Positions 40,018-51,011 of a stretch of DNA of 64,000 nucleotides are shown here, one piece after another (position 1 is the first letter of the stretch; each line of letters starts with the position of its first letter). The notes under the pieces are model-generated. The model saw only the letters and a program-made list of their open reading frames with translations, was not told where the DNA came from and made no database searches. The DNA lies in contig CM030934.1 of assembly GCA_018136815.1 (NCBI GenBank), forward strand, positions 5,897,087 to 5,961,086. The letters are read 5' to 3'. A program made the translations under genes and the position numbers. Source of the stretch: Isochrysis galbana. Lineage: Eukaryota; Haptophyta; Isochrysidales; Isochrysidaceae.

Positions 40018-40419
40018 TCATTGCGGAAAGCGTCGCTTATATCGTTGAACATGTCTTCCTCTCTTCTCTCACCTCAAAAAACGAAACTTCGAAGCATCCA
40101 TTTGCATGCTGCGCTCCCGGCAGTAAAGAGTTAACTAAGGCCCTCGTTTGCCCGGTACCGATGGTGCCCGCCCCCCCCCCCCCCCCCTTAAGATTAGCGA
40201 GTAGGAGCTATTCCTATTCCCCAGACCCGAAGGACAAGACCGTACCCGTAACGACTTAGCAACAACAGCGTGCGGCGACGGCGGCGACGAGACCACGATT
40301 GATCCATAAATATGCAGAGGCCGAATCTAACCGGCGGGGACGGTTTTCACAGCGCTCCGGACGTTACTCGCAACTGCTTCCCCCCGCGCGCGACGTCTCC
40401 CGCGGCCCGAATGGCGAGC

Positions 40420-40873
40420 ACTGCGGCGAGAGAGACTCGTGCGGCGGGGCAGAGGGGCTGCGCGGGAAGGTGTTGCCGCGCGGGGGGGACTCGCGGATAC
40501 TGAAGAAAGCACCACGAGGCAATGGAAAGCGCGTGGGGAGAGGCCGAAGGAGGCGAGGGAAGGCGGACCACGCTTACCCCACTCATAATCAATCAATCAC
40601 GGTGCTGGACATTATCTATCTGGAAGCCCCAAGCGTCGAGGAGAGAGAGGTGCACGTACGCTTACTTTACATAGACCACAGGCACAGGGAAAGAAGAAGC
40701 AAGCATTTGGGCGTAGAGACAAAGAAGCCGGGAGGGTGGAGGGGAAGAGAGTTCGTAGAGAAGAAGAGACAAAGTTGAGTAGAGAGAGGAAAAGCGGAGA
40801 GAGAGGAGAGAGAGATAGGAGACCTGTCTTGCGCGCCTCTCTGATATCGTAGCCAGAGAGAGGGAGGGGGGGG

Positions 40874-40929
<56 letters not shown>

Positions 40930-43900
40930 GAGAAAGTCGAGAGGTAGGCCAGGAAGAAGGGAACCCCCTGCACGCACTCGCAGAGGATGGCCCCGCTCTC
41001 TCTCCTCCTCCTCGCTTCTCTACTCTCCGCGGCGTTGGCCGACCTCTGTGCAAACGACTGCCCCACGATGCCAACGTGGGCATCCGATGGCTATTGCGAC
41101 GACGGTGGCCTGGGCTCACAGTACACTGGCTGCCCTTATGGCACCGACTGCGCCGACTGCGGCGTGAGACAGGCGCCGCCACCACCGCCACCCTCGCCGC
41201 CGCGCATGCCAGCTTGCAACGCCGTGCTTGATCTCGTGCTCGTCCTCGACGAGAGTGGCTCGATGGGCTCATCAGTGGCTGACATGAAAGACTTCGCCAG
41301 GAAGCTCGTCTTCGCATTCAATCTTGGCGAGAGCTTGACCAAGCTCTCTATTATCACATTTGCTGGTGCTGCCTCGCTTCGCCTTGGCCTCAGCACCAAC
41401 CAGACTCGTGCGTTTGAGGTGATTGACACCTACTCGCCAACTGGCGGGACCAACATTGCGGCCGCAATCACTCTCGCCAGAGACACGCTCAACACAATGG
41501 GCCGCCAAGCAGACGGCGTTGCCGGCGTCGTCTTCCTTATGACTGACGGCGTGACCTCTTCGACTTATGGCACGGACAAGGATGCCATCGCCTCCGCGTC
41601 AACCCTCAAAATGGCAGGCTACACCCTCTTTGCCGTTGGGATTGGGGCTGCGAGCGAGCAGACACTTGACGCGATGGCATCTTCTCCAGCGAGCCAATAC
41701 GCCTTCTTGGGGACCAGCGTATCCGACGTTACGGCGGCCTTCTCCGACTTGTGCACCACTATTGCGAGCCCTCACATCCCGCCCTCGCCACCTCCGCCCC
41801 GAAGCCCCCCAATTTCGCCCATATTCTCCCCCCAAGCCCCTCCTCCGCCGGCCAACCCGACACGGGTGTGCGACGAGAGCTGCCAGTTTTCGTCGGACGG
41901 ATATTGTGACGATGGCGGCGCGGGATCTCAGTACGCTGCGTGCATTCTCTACGGGTCGGACTGCGTGGATTGCGGCGTGCGTGTCCTATACCCGTCTCCT
42001 CCGCCTCCCGTGTCGCCCCCGAGGCCGCCGCCTTCCCCGCCGCCTCCGAGCACACCGCCGCCGCCAAGCCCGCCGCCGCCCTCCATCCCGCCCTCGCCAC
42101 CTCCATCCCCACCTCCACCCAGCCCGTCTTCCCCGCCGAGCCCGTCGCCGCCCCCGCCAACCTCGCCCCCACCACCATCTAGTCCGCCGCCGTTGCCACC
42201 GCCTTCAATCCCCCCTCCGTCGCCCCCTCCCCCGGCCCCTCCTCCACCATCGCCCCCTCCGTCCACTCCTCCACCATCTCCACCGCCTCCGCCGCCGCCG
42301 TCACCGCCGCCCCCTTCTGAGCCACCCCCATCGCTTCCGCCATCGACGCCGCCGCCCACCCCACCGCCGCCATCGACGCCGCCTCCATCCCCACCGCCGC
42401 CGTCGATGCCGCCGCCCTCCCCGCCGCCGCCCTCCCCGCCGCCGCCACTCCCGCCGCCGCCGCCTTCCCCACCTCCTCCGTCGCCCCCGCCCTCTCCACC
42501 CCCACCCACTCGCCCGCCTTCTCCACCTCCGCCATCTTTCCCTCCGGCCGTGCCGTTGGAATCACCAAAAGCGCCGCCGCCACCACCATCTAGTCCGCCT
42601 CCACTGCCTCCGCCTCCATCGGCACCACCTCCACCCCCACCTTCGCCACCGCCACCTTCTAGCCCTCCACCGCCTCCGCCCTCCCCACCACCACCGTTGC
42701 CTCCACCTCCATTTATACCGCCACCGAGTCCGCCGCCTCCATCACCTCCACCCGCGCCACCCCCGCCGAGCCCTCCGCCCCCGTCGCCTCCCCCGCCGAG
42801 CACCCCGCCTCCATCACCTCCTCCGCCGAGCACCCCGCCGCCGTCTCCACCGCCACCTTCCCCGCCTCCATCGCAGCCTCCTCCGTCCCCACCCCCGCCG
42901 TCCCCACCCCCGCCCTCTTCCCCTACTCCGTCACCCCCGCCCCCATTTCAGCCGCCACCCACACCACCTCCTCCTGTCGACCCACCATCCGTGCCATCCC
43001 CATCGCCGCCCCCCTCAGCTCCGCCATCCCCGAATCCTCCGCCGCCAACCTCGCCGCCCCCGCCAAAGCCCCCGTCCGCTCCTCCGCCGCCCACTCCCCC
43101 CCCGAGCTCGCCGCCGACGGTGCCGTCCCCATCCCCACCACCACCTTTCCCGCCTCATCTACCGCCGTTCACACCACCTCCTGGGCGCCCCCCAATGCCC
43201 CCCGCGCCCCCACCAGGACCCAGCTCGCCACCCTTCCTGCCGCTACCGCCCAGGCAGCCTCCCTCGCCACCACCTTCACGGCCTCCCCACCCTCCACCCT
43301 CACCTACGCCTTCGTCGCCTTCACCAGCTCTTCCACCGCCAAAGCCGCCCCCTTCGCCGCCGCCGCCACAGCCGCCTCTCCCGCCATCTCCACCGCCGCC
43401 ACCTTCCCCACCCTCGCCGCCCATGCCCCCGGGTCCACCGCCGTCTCCGCCACCATCTCCGCCATCCCCATCGCCTTCTCCGACGCCTCCCCCTTCTCCT
43501 CCACCCGTTCCGCCTCAGCCGCCGAGCGTGCCCGAGGTGGCACACGGGCTGCTCAAGCTGATCCCACCGCGCGCACCGCCCTCACTGCCATCCTCGCCTC
43601 CCGCTACTCCCGGTGGAAATTTGTCACCGCCACCCTCGCCGCCAATTCCGCCCCCGTCGCCCCCCTCCCACCCACCACCGCCTGCGGATCCTCCAGCTCC
43701 CCCAAGACCTCCGTCGCCTCCTTCGGTGCCGCCGCCTCCTGCTCAGCCCCCGCTCCCATACTACCTCGTGTCCGAGATCCCGTCAGTCATCGATGCCATC
43801 CCCTACATGATGCCGAGTGACGGGCTGAACGACGTCCTAGCTAGTGTGTCAGAGTGCACCAGCCGAGAGGAGTGCCGCCTGCAATTCCTTGGGGATGCTC

Positions 43901-46900
43901 TTGGCTCAGGCTCGCTCTCCCTGGGGGACCTGAACGACGTGACGGAGGCCCTCGGTGAACCCGCCACGGTGGAATTCAGCGTCGACAGCAACTGCACCAC
44001 CACTAGCGCGCTTATTCTCAACTTCTCGGAGCCAGTCATAGGCGTTGATGGGCTTCCATTTAGCGTGGCCGATCTGAGCGTTGCCATCGATGGAGCAGAC
44101 GCGGCTGACGCTGTTGTCAGCCCTCTTGCCGCCCCAGGCGCCTATGCGCTCGACTTTGGCCAGGTGTTCGCAGGGAACGAGGAGTTAACGGTTCAGATCC
44201 CGGCCAATCAATTGGTGGGGGCACGGTACGGAGTGGTGCCGGCTCACTCTGGGACTCTACGCCTCTCGGATTGCGTCGCTCCCGTCATGGACGCCGTCGT
44301 CGCGGGAAGCGATGCGATGCCTCTTGAGTCCGCACCCACTGGGGCGGATGGCTACACGGTCCCTGCAAACACCATCGTCCTGACTTTTTCTGAGCCAGTT
44401 CTGGGCGCCACTGCCGACGGCGTCGTCGGAGCCGACTTCCTAGTTGAGGTTTCGGACCCGACGGTGAACACTACCTTCACTGTCGTCAGCTCAGAAACGA
44501 TCGCCCTCGCCTACGGCGGGAAAGTGCGCCGGCTTCAGAGCTCCTTGGCCACGAAACGTGTGGCGTTGGGCTTAAACTTCAATGGTTCGGAACCGGTCGG
44601 AGGGGAGCTGGTCCGCATAACTCCTCTCACCGTGCGCGACGAGGCGGGAAACCGCATTTTCCCCGCTTCTTATGCCGTACTCGGGTCGCTGTCATCGACG
44701 GCGCCGGAAACTCCCAGCGCGTCGGCTGGCATCACTACTTCTGCAGGCAACATAGGCAACATCTTCCAGTGCACAACCCTCGAGGCCGGGTTACTCATCA
44801 TCGTCTCCTTCATGTTCGCCCATGCTATGCTGTATGGCGCCGGTGTGCTCCTCCCGTACGTGGCACGCGCCGAGCACGTTGCTAAATACGGCCGGGTGCC
44901 ATCAAAGCAACGCTTCGCGCCGCGCTGGGGTCCCGCCATTTGGGCGGTCGCTCTCATCCTCTGCGTCGCGCTCGTCCCAATGGTCGCCCTTGGACACGTC
45001 GCTGCCATGTCGTACACAGCCGCATTCTTCCCGCTGTGGCTAATGCTGCTCGCAATTGCCATCAAGGAAGTGCGGAAGACTCGCAAGGAGCAAATCTCCG
45101 TGCGTGCCAAACCCCAGGCCGCGTTGCCGGCAATCCTTCCGTTGCTACACTTGGCATTTGGGATTATGGTCTGCTTGATCGTCGACTATCCCCACAACTT
45201 CTCGAATGCTGGGGTCCGCATCGCATCAATGATTGCGTTCGCTCTAGGCATCGTTGTCGTGTCCGTTCGTCTGGTTCTCCATCACCAGCCTGACTCGGCG
45301 TCCCACACCAAGAAACTCGACCACTTCTATCGCCGGGCTTTAGCTCGTCATGCTGTAGGCCTCTTCCTCCTAATCACCGTGGTTACAATCACTGCGATCC
45401 GCCTGGATTGGACGGAGTCCTGCCAAGACTCGTGGGCGTGGGTACTCCTGCCTCTGCTCTGCGCCCTTGGCCTCCTCCTCCTCCAGCAGCTCCTGCGGCG
45501 GCTCCTGCCACGCTGTTTCACTGCATCGAGTGCACAGGCGCCGACGCCTCAGGTGGCACTTCATCAGGAGCTGCCGGCGGAGCTAGCGCCGAAGAGCGAG
45601 GACGCCCAGCTGATGTTGCAGAAGGTGATGGATCGCGCCCTCGCTGAGGGGCGCTCACTGACTGAGGTTGCTGACGAGATGCTGAATCAATCGCAAGTAC
45701 TGGCGCTCGAAATGCCCTCTGCCATCATGACCGCGATCGGCAAGGAGTTCCACGAGAGGAACGGCCGACGGCCCGTCGACGAGGCGGAGGCGCTCGCCTT
45801 CTTGAAAGATGTGGTGCAGCAGGCGCAGCAGGCGCGCGTCGAGCAACAGGAGCTTCTGCGCATCACGGTTCCCGAGGATGTCGTTGACAAGGCGCATGTT
45901 GTACTCATGGAGTCGGGCGTCTCGCTCACTGCAGAGCAGACAAACGACGTTATGGCGCTACGAGCCCTCTCCGACAAGCTTGCGCTCGACATCGCTGGCT
46001 TCGATGGTGATGATTTCGAGTCTCGCCTCGCAGCTGACAAGGAGGCGGCACGCGAGGCCTTGGAGCTCAAACATTCGGTGGATGCTTACCTTGACGCGAA
46101 GAAGCGCGTCGAGGAGCTCGAGGTAGCCGCAACCCTCCCTGAAGGTGTCGCCTCTGCCATCGAGGCCGCCTTTGGCGATCCCGAAACCGTCGACTGCGAG
46201 GAGGTCTTTCGCAATGCCGCAGACGTGCCGGCTGTTGTCGTCACGGCTGCCGAGATCGAGTTCGGGAAGGCGCAGGGGCGCGATCCCGCCGACGCCGCCG
46301 AGGCCATCTCCTTCATCAAGTCAGTGGTCCACGACGTGCAACAGGCTCGGGTCGAGCAACGGAAGATAGAGGTGCCTGAGGTGTCCAATGAGATTTTGGA
46401 GAAAGCTCATGAGGTGCTCATAGAGCGGGCCGGGGACATGAGCGTGCACGGCACCGATGACGCTGATGCGCTCAAGGCTCTGTCGGATAAGTTGGCCTTT
46501 GACCTCACCCAGTTCGAAACCCGCGTCGCGGACTCTGAGGCGGCGCAGGAGAGCTTCGTTCTCAAACGCTCAGTCGATGCGTACCTGGACGCCCAAAAGC
46601 GCGTCGCGGAACTGGAGAAGGTGGCAGTGCCCGACAACATTGCCTTTGCCGTGGAGGCGGAGTTTGCTCAGCGCGCAGACGGGCACGCAGAGAAGGGTGA
46701 TCCGCTCGAAGTGTTGCAGCTCTGCACCCAAATCGTCGACGAGTATGTCTTCCAGACGAAGTCCGTCCTAGTTGATGAAGCGGCGGGAAGCGGTGCGTTG
46801 GCGAGGAGCGCGCACGGCTCCAAGAAGCCTTCCACCGAAGTCGACATCGACTTCAACACGCATCGAATGGATCTGGAATTCCAAACTGACCATGGGTTCG

Positions 46901-48446
46901 CGATGCTTGAAGAGAACGAGGACGACACCGTTGAACGTATCAGCTTCCGCCGCAATGATCACGACGCCATGATGAACAGCAGCTTAAAGCCAGACGCCGT
47001 GAAGAAGGCCACTGAGGCTGACAAAACGCGTTCCACTACGGTGTACGAGAATGCTCGTGCAGCGCCCGTGCTCAGGCCGCCTGCACCGCCGGTGCTCATG
47101 TCTGACGAGGCAAAGGCGCAGGTGAAGGCGGCAGTCGCCCGCATGGAGAAGGAGAGGGCGGCGATCGAGACTGGCAGTAGCACGCCGCACGACGACGCAG
47201 AAATTTCAGGGCTTGCTAATGCCACGGCTCAGGCATCGCCAAAGTCCATATTGATCCCTGCCGCATTGCTGACATCTGGGCTCGTTGTGATCGTCGTTGC
47301 GGGTGTCTTGGCGGGTGTCCTTGGCAGTGGATCCGCTGCACCCTCGGTCGGTGTTGGCATCGGGGTGTCTATCGGTGTGGCCGGCGTAATCGCCGTCGGA
47401 TTGATCGCCTACCGCATCCGGCGCCATTATCGCAACCAGAAGCTGAAGATGCTCTCACAGCAGCTCCGTCGCACCAGCCGCGCGAGTATTGACGCCAACC
47501 GCTCCCCGGTCCTAGGAACCCTTGCTTCTTCAATCTTGCAATCGGCTCGGAGGTCAGCTCCTATTCCGGACACTGCTGAGAGTCTCACTCAAAGTCCGGT
47601 CCAGCCATCGGGTCGGAGGTCGGCTCCAATTCTGGACACTGTTGAGAGTCTCACTCAAAGCCCTGTCCAGTCATACGGCTCGGCTTGTGATAGCGTCCAT
47701 CGAAGCAGTTCATCCGAGCAAAACAGTGATAGGAGTGAACCCGCACAATTGGATGATGACGAACGGCTCCAAGCCCGTGTGGATCGCGTCACACTGTCCA
47801 ACCATGGGGCATCCCAGTCGAGACCGATGCCTCACCGACTTCCACCGCTAACAAAGAGCCCGTCCACGTTAATAATGCCCTCGACAAGCCCGTCGAAGCT
47901 CGACAAGACGACGCTATCAGGCAACCTTGCTGCCCGGTTGTCGGCGGCGAAGCATAAAGTCGGAGATTCGCCTGCCGTGATACAGCATAGGCCACCCCCT
48001 CCGACCCCGCCGCCCGCCACTTCATCGGGCTCCAATTCTCCTTCTATGCCGCACCGCGTGGCCCCCATAAACTCGGCCCCCGGCACGTCAAATTTCAGCG
48101 TCAAACATCGCACGGCCCCCGTGGCCCCTATTGCGCGAGCCACTCCATTCGCGCCCGGCTCGCAAAAACGGCTGCCGGTAGGCAAGTTGCCACCTTTGGA
48201 GCACCGGCCTACGCGGGCCCCTCCTAGATTGAGCGAGACGCGCATGCCGAGCGCGGAGGACCTCGTCGTACTTCCCATAACCTCGAGCGAGCAGTGAGTA
48301 GCAAGCCAAGGGCGCCGCTTAAATAGACGGGCTGCTCGGCGGCTCACCTCCGCCCGTCCATCCAACCTTCTCGACTCTTTTGATTCCATGCGTCTGCCTT
48401 ATTGGTGAGTGATTCCATGGGTCTAGCTTTTGATTGAGTAATAGCA
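40420..48446 (+). repeat. Segmental duplication, unit 2
   Basis: Second copy of the 27540-35360 unit. Coding parts are about 98% identical. The 3' flank match ends at the RepA insertion at 48447. The 5' flank carries an extra ~130 bp and a (GA)n run (40878-40925). Confidence 0.9.
40987..48297 (+). CDS. Giant VWA/proline-rich/multi-pass membrane protein, copy 2
   Basis: 2,436 codons, intronless, with the same domain order as copy 1: signal peptide, Cys module, VWA with intact MIDAS, Cys module, proline-rich rod, FSEPV beta domains, multi-pass helices, two helical modules, terminal hydrophobic segment and Ser/Pro tail. About 55-60 residues differ. Seven of these fall within 37 residues of the first Cys module (e.g. 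I36Y, E45Q, I51Y), where copy 2 resembles its own second module. A further cluster lies in VWA around 192-203. One codon is inserted (SKKPST). Both copies are open throughout, so both are probably functional. Confidence 0.88.
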   Translation: MAPLSLLLLASLLSAALADLCANDCPTMPTWASDGYCDDGGLGSQYTGCPYGTDCADCGVRQAPPPPPPSPPRMPACNAVLDLVLVLDESGSMGSSVADMKDFARKLVFAFNLGESLTKLSIITFAGAASLRLGLSTNQTRAFEVIDTYSPTGGTNIAAAITLARDTLNTMGRQADGVAGVVFLMTDGVTSSTYGTDKDAIASASTLKMAGYTLFAVGIGAASEQTLDAMASSPASQYAFLGTSVSDVTAAFSDLCTTIASPHIPPSPPPPRSPPISPIFSPQAPPPPANPTRVCDESCQFSSDGYCDDGGAGSQYAACILYGSDCVDCGVRVLYPSPPPPVSPPRPPPSPPPPSTPPPPSPPPPSIPPSPPPSPPPPSPSSPPSPSPPPPTSPPPPSSPPPLPPPSIPPPSPPPPAPPPPSPPPSTPPPSPPPPPPPSPPPPSEPPPSLPPSTPPPTPPPPSTPPPSPPPPSMPPPSPPPPSPPPPLPPPPPSPPPPSPPPSPPPPTRPPSPPPPSFPPAVPLESPKAPPPPPSSPPPLPPPPSAPPPPPPSPPPPSSPPPPPPSPPPPLPPPPFIPPPSPPPPSPPPAPPPPSPPPPSPPPPSTPPPSPPPPSTPPPSPPPPSPPPSQPPPSPPPPSPPPPSSPTPSPPPPFQPPPTPPPPVDPPSVPSPSPPPSAPPSPNPPPPTSPPPPKPPSAPPPPTPPPSSPPTVPSPSPPPPFPPHLPPFTPPPGRPPMPPAPPPGPSSPPFLPLPPRQPPSPPPSRPPHPPPSPTPSSPSPALPPPKPPPSPPPPQPPLPPSPPPPPSPPSPPMPPGPPPSPPPSPPSPSPSPTPPPSPPPVPPQPPSVPEVAHGLLKLIPPRAPPSLPSSPPATPGGNLSPPPSPPIPPPSPPSHPPPPADPPAPPRPPSPPSVPPPPAQPPLPYYLVSEIPSVIDAIPYMMPSDGLNDVLASVSECTSREECRLQFLGDALGSGSLSLGDLNDVTEALGEPATVEFSVDSNCTTTSALILNFSEPVIGVDGLPFSVADLSVAIDGADAADAVVSPLAAPGAYALDFGQVFAGNEELTVQIPANQLVGARYGVVPAHSGTLRLSDCVAPVMDAVVAGSDAMPLESAPTGADGYTVPANTIVLTFSEPVLGATADGVVGADFLVEVSDPTVNTTFTVVSSETIALAYGGKVRRLQSSLATKRVALGLNFNGSEPVGGELVRITPLTVRDEAGNRIFPASYAVLGSLSSTAPETPSASAGITTSAGNIGNIFQCTTLEAGLLIIVSFMFAHAMLYGAGVLLPYVARAEHVAKYGRVPSKQRFAPRWGPAIWAVALILCVALVPMVALGHVAAMSYTAAFFPLWLMLLAIAIKEVRKTRKEQISVRAKPQAALPAILPLLHLAFGIMVCLIVDYPHNFSNAGVRIASMIAFALGIVVVSVRLVLHHQPDSASHTKKLDHFYRRALARHAVGLFLLITVVTITAIRLDWTESCQDSWAWVLLPLLCALGLLLLQQLLRRLLPRCFTASSAQAPTPQVALHQELPAELAPKSEDAQLMLQKVMDRALAEGRSLTEVADEMLNQSQVLALEMPSAIMTAIGKEFHERNGRRPVDEAEALAFLKDVVQQAQQARVEQQELLRITVPEDVVDKAHVVLMESGVSLTAEQTNDVMALRALSDKLALDIAGFDGDDFESRLAADKEAAREALELKHSVDAYLDAKKRVEELEVAATLPEGVASAIEAAFGDPETVDCEEVFRNAADVPAVVVTAAEIEFGKAQGRDPADAAEAISFIKSVVHDVQQARVEQRKIEVPEVSNEILEKAHEVLIERAGDMSVHGTDDADALKALSDKLAFDLTQFETRVADSEAAQESFVLKRSVDAYLDAQKRVAELEKVAVPDNIAFAVEAEFAQRADGHAEKGDPLEVLQLCTQIVDEYVFQTKSVLVDEAAGSGALARSAHGSKKPSTEVDIDFNTHRMDLEFQTDHGFAMLEENEDDTVERISFRRNDHDAMMNSSLKPDAVKKATEADKTRSTTVYENARAAPVLRPPAPPVLMSDEAKAQVKAAVARMEKERAAIETGSSTPHDDAEISGLANATAQASPKSILIPAALLTSGLVVIVVAGVLAGVLGSGSAAPSVGVGIGVSIGVAGVIAVGLIAYRIRRHYRNQKLKMLSQQLRRTSRASIDANRSPVLGTLASSILQSARRSAPIPDTAESLTQSPVQPSGRRSAPILDTVESLTQSPVQSYGSACDSVHRSSSSEQNSDRSEPAQLDDDERLQARVDRVTLSNHGASQSRPMPHRLPPLTKSPSTLIMPSTSPSKLDKTTLSGNLAARLSAAKHKVGDSPAVIQHRPPPPTPPPATSSGSNSPSMPHRVAPINSAPGTSNFSVKHRTAPVAPIARATPFAPGSQKRLPVGKLPPLEHRPTRAPPRLSETRMPSAEDLVVLPITSSEQ

Positions 48447-48785
48447 ACTAAGTTCATACTTAGTTCGCCCATGGGGGGACACGAGCCCCCCCTCTCTCCA
48501 CTCCTCCCCCTGCCCTGGGGGAGGAACCACTCACTCTCTTGGCACGCCTGATGGCTTGCCAGGAACACACAGCCCTACTGACTCACTCCTCTCCCCACAG
48601 GATCCCCTGACTCGCCCGTAGTGGCCACCCCATCCCTCTGAGCAGCCCCTCCTCCGCCTGGGCCCCCCTGTTCAGGCCCCCCTAGCCAGCTCCAGTCGAC
48701 CCGCAGGGGCTCGGAGCGCCAGCGAGGGAGAGACAGGAGGGTGAGGGCCATGCCCCAGCCTCGGCTGCCCCCTGAACTCCCGGAT
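48447..48785 (+). mobile_element. RepA copy 5, 3'-truncated
   Basis: Starts aactaagttcatacttagtt, then the gcccatgggggga stem and ctggcacgcctgatggcttg; it ends in the core near ccccctgaactcccggatgg. Inserted at the end of duplication unit 2. Confidence 0.7.
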
Positions 48786-48936
48786 GGGACGAAAGGTCTC
48801 AGGTCGTCAGGTTTTGGAGACCTTCGACTGACGAAAGGACTTTTGAAAGCCTTTCATCAGGTAAAAAAAATACTCCAGGCTAGCGTTAAATGTCTATAAG
48901 AATAGTAAGTAGATATAACATATTAGTATTAGCTAA

Positions 48937-49155
48937 CTAATCATCATCATCCTCAGGTTCTTCTGTGACCATCTCTAACTCCCACGGCAACACATGACTA
49001 TGCCAATCTTCAAGTAATTCCTGCAGTAATAGGTTGGTGTGACATCGGACCAACCTTTCAACAGTGGTTTGACCCAGCCTATTCCTCTTCTTCGAATGAA
49101 TCCAATCTTCAACTGGCCAAGATCCCGCCGGAGATACTGGACGACCCGGAGGCAC
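48937..49155 (-). other. Possible transposase C-terminal fragment
   Basis: A 72-codon - frame ends TTVERLVRCHTNLLLQELLE followed by DWHSH and an acidic EEPEDDDD tail. This resembles the C-terminal helices and acidic tail of DDE-type transposases in a general way only. It overlaps the 5' limit of the LINE remnant and may be the sequence the LINE inserted into. Weak. Confidence 0.15.
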
Positions 49156-51011
49156 GAGAGATGATCAACCTCCTCTGGAGGCGACTATACCCGGTCCTCC
49201 CGGAGGAGGACAATAGAGACAACCTCGCGATATGGACGGAGGCCAAGAGGAAAGTGTCCTCGATCCTTCTCGCTAAAGCGGTGGAGCACCGCGCCGGCAT
49301 TTTGGAAGCAAGCGCTAGATAATTTCAGACGGATTAAGTTCCTTAGGGAAACAAACACGAGGGAAGGGAGTCAAGGATCCCCGATATGGTATAACTATTT
49401 CCATAAAGCTCCGGCAATACATCACTCACATAGGGCTAAGTGGGAATCTCTACAGACGGTTGTTATGCATAATGCGATTAACCCGGACACGGGAGAGGTT
49501 TACACCACGGAGGAATGCGCGGCTTACCTGCCGGAAGGAGAACGCTGGATACGCCATAGAGGCAACTACATCTCGGTAGGTCCATTTCTAAGGTCATGGG
49601 AGAAGATAGCCGAATGGACTAGAGCCAGAATGGCGGATGCCACCAAAGACTATATGCACCTTCTTAGGAAGAAAGCGGTGTCTCCCCCCCTCACTCCGGG
49701 AGAACATGAGTTAGCCCCTCAAGAAGACCCAGACGCGCACGACCTAGGAGACATCCTGGTAGATAAAGATCACAAGTATTACTTGCGCCGGTGTGGCGCC
49801 TATCACGTAGTCAAGCTTAACGTTATGGGAGAACCCCATATCCATGAGAGGGCCAACCCGCAGCCATTAACGGACGAACTATACACTCCGCTGAAGTGGG
49901 GCCGAGCATACGACGGCCCGGCCGAGACGGCGTACCCGATACCGCAAGAATACACGTTTAAAGGCGCGAATAAAACCCTAGAAGATGTTAACGTCAAGGC
50001 GCTGACCAAAGTGTTCCTCGCAATGAGGAAAACGAAGAAGCAAAAATCCACATTGAGGTGGGAGAAACGACTGCCGGACCTCTCCGGGAAATGGAAACAA
50101 GTATCTCAGCTATACATGTACAACTTTTTGACACCGAGAGACTCGTATATGCACTTCAAACACATTCTGCATAGGAGATTAGCCACGGCGAACCGGTTCG
50201 CCGACGACCCGACGTGCCGCTTTTGCGGTATAACCCCCGAGAGCTCCACCCACATAGCCACGTGCATCGCGATGGAGCCCATCTTCGAATTCATAGAAGG
50301 ACTTATGGGAATGGGAATGAATCTTAGGCCGGGCTCGGAGATAGCCCAGCGTCTTTTTTGCTATCAGATAGATAGACCGCATCCCTCCTCGGGATACTTA
50401 GGTATCCTGGCGTAGAGGTACATCCTTACGGACTTTTACAACATTCAATATGGCAACGCGGACGGTAGGTCCGTTAGAACAATACTGAGAGCAATCCTTA
50501 GGAGATACCACTTATTAGTAACGGCGAAGGTCGGTTTCTTTCAAAGGTTGAAAAAACAGCGCGAGAACATGGGGCTACACGCCCCGAGCAACAAACATAT
50601 CCGGAAAATGATAAGCCCCCTGTACACTATCGACAAGGATTTCAATCTAGGAGCGACAGAGGACCTCTTGCAGGCGGCGAGAGGCCTGGACATAAGAAAC
50701 ATCACCTAGGGTAGCCAAATCTCTTAATAAGAATCGCACCGAGACCCAATAAAGATCTCGCGTTATATCAACGAGGATAATCCGAGTCGAAACTGGATCA
50801 AGAGACGAGTCACAATCTCCCACCCCCTTCTCTCCAACTCCCGGCCGAAGCAGCGCGCGCGGCCCCCCTGGAACCAGCTTCTCCGCTAAAGAGGGCACTG
50901 GGGAAGGGGAAGGGGGTTGCTAGGGGTTAAGGTAGGGTAGTAGGGAGGTACACTAGCAAGCTGCCTCACGCCGCATACGTAGCGGGAATTTTTAAGAAGA
51001 TTTTTTTTCTA
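49062..51011 (+). pseudogene. 5'-truncated, decayed non-LTR retrotransposon (LINE)
   Basis: Coding runs from about 49062 to the stop at 50707-50709 with one frameshift near 49310-49320 and one in-frame TAG at 50413-50415. The middle ORF (49465-50415) ends with a CRFCG..PESSTHIATC module, the zinc-binding motif that follows the reverse transcriptase in many LINEs, preceded by the usual WKQVSQLYMYNFLTPRDSYM-type connector. After the TAG the frame continues with FYNIQYGNADGRSVRTILRA and ends ARGLDIRNIT. The polymerase core is missing. The 3' UTR (50710-51011) ends gtagcgggaatttttaagaa followed by ga and eight T, related to the ends of the RepA-like copies at 39.3 and 40.0 kb. Confidence 0.8.
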
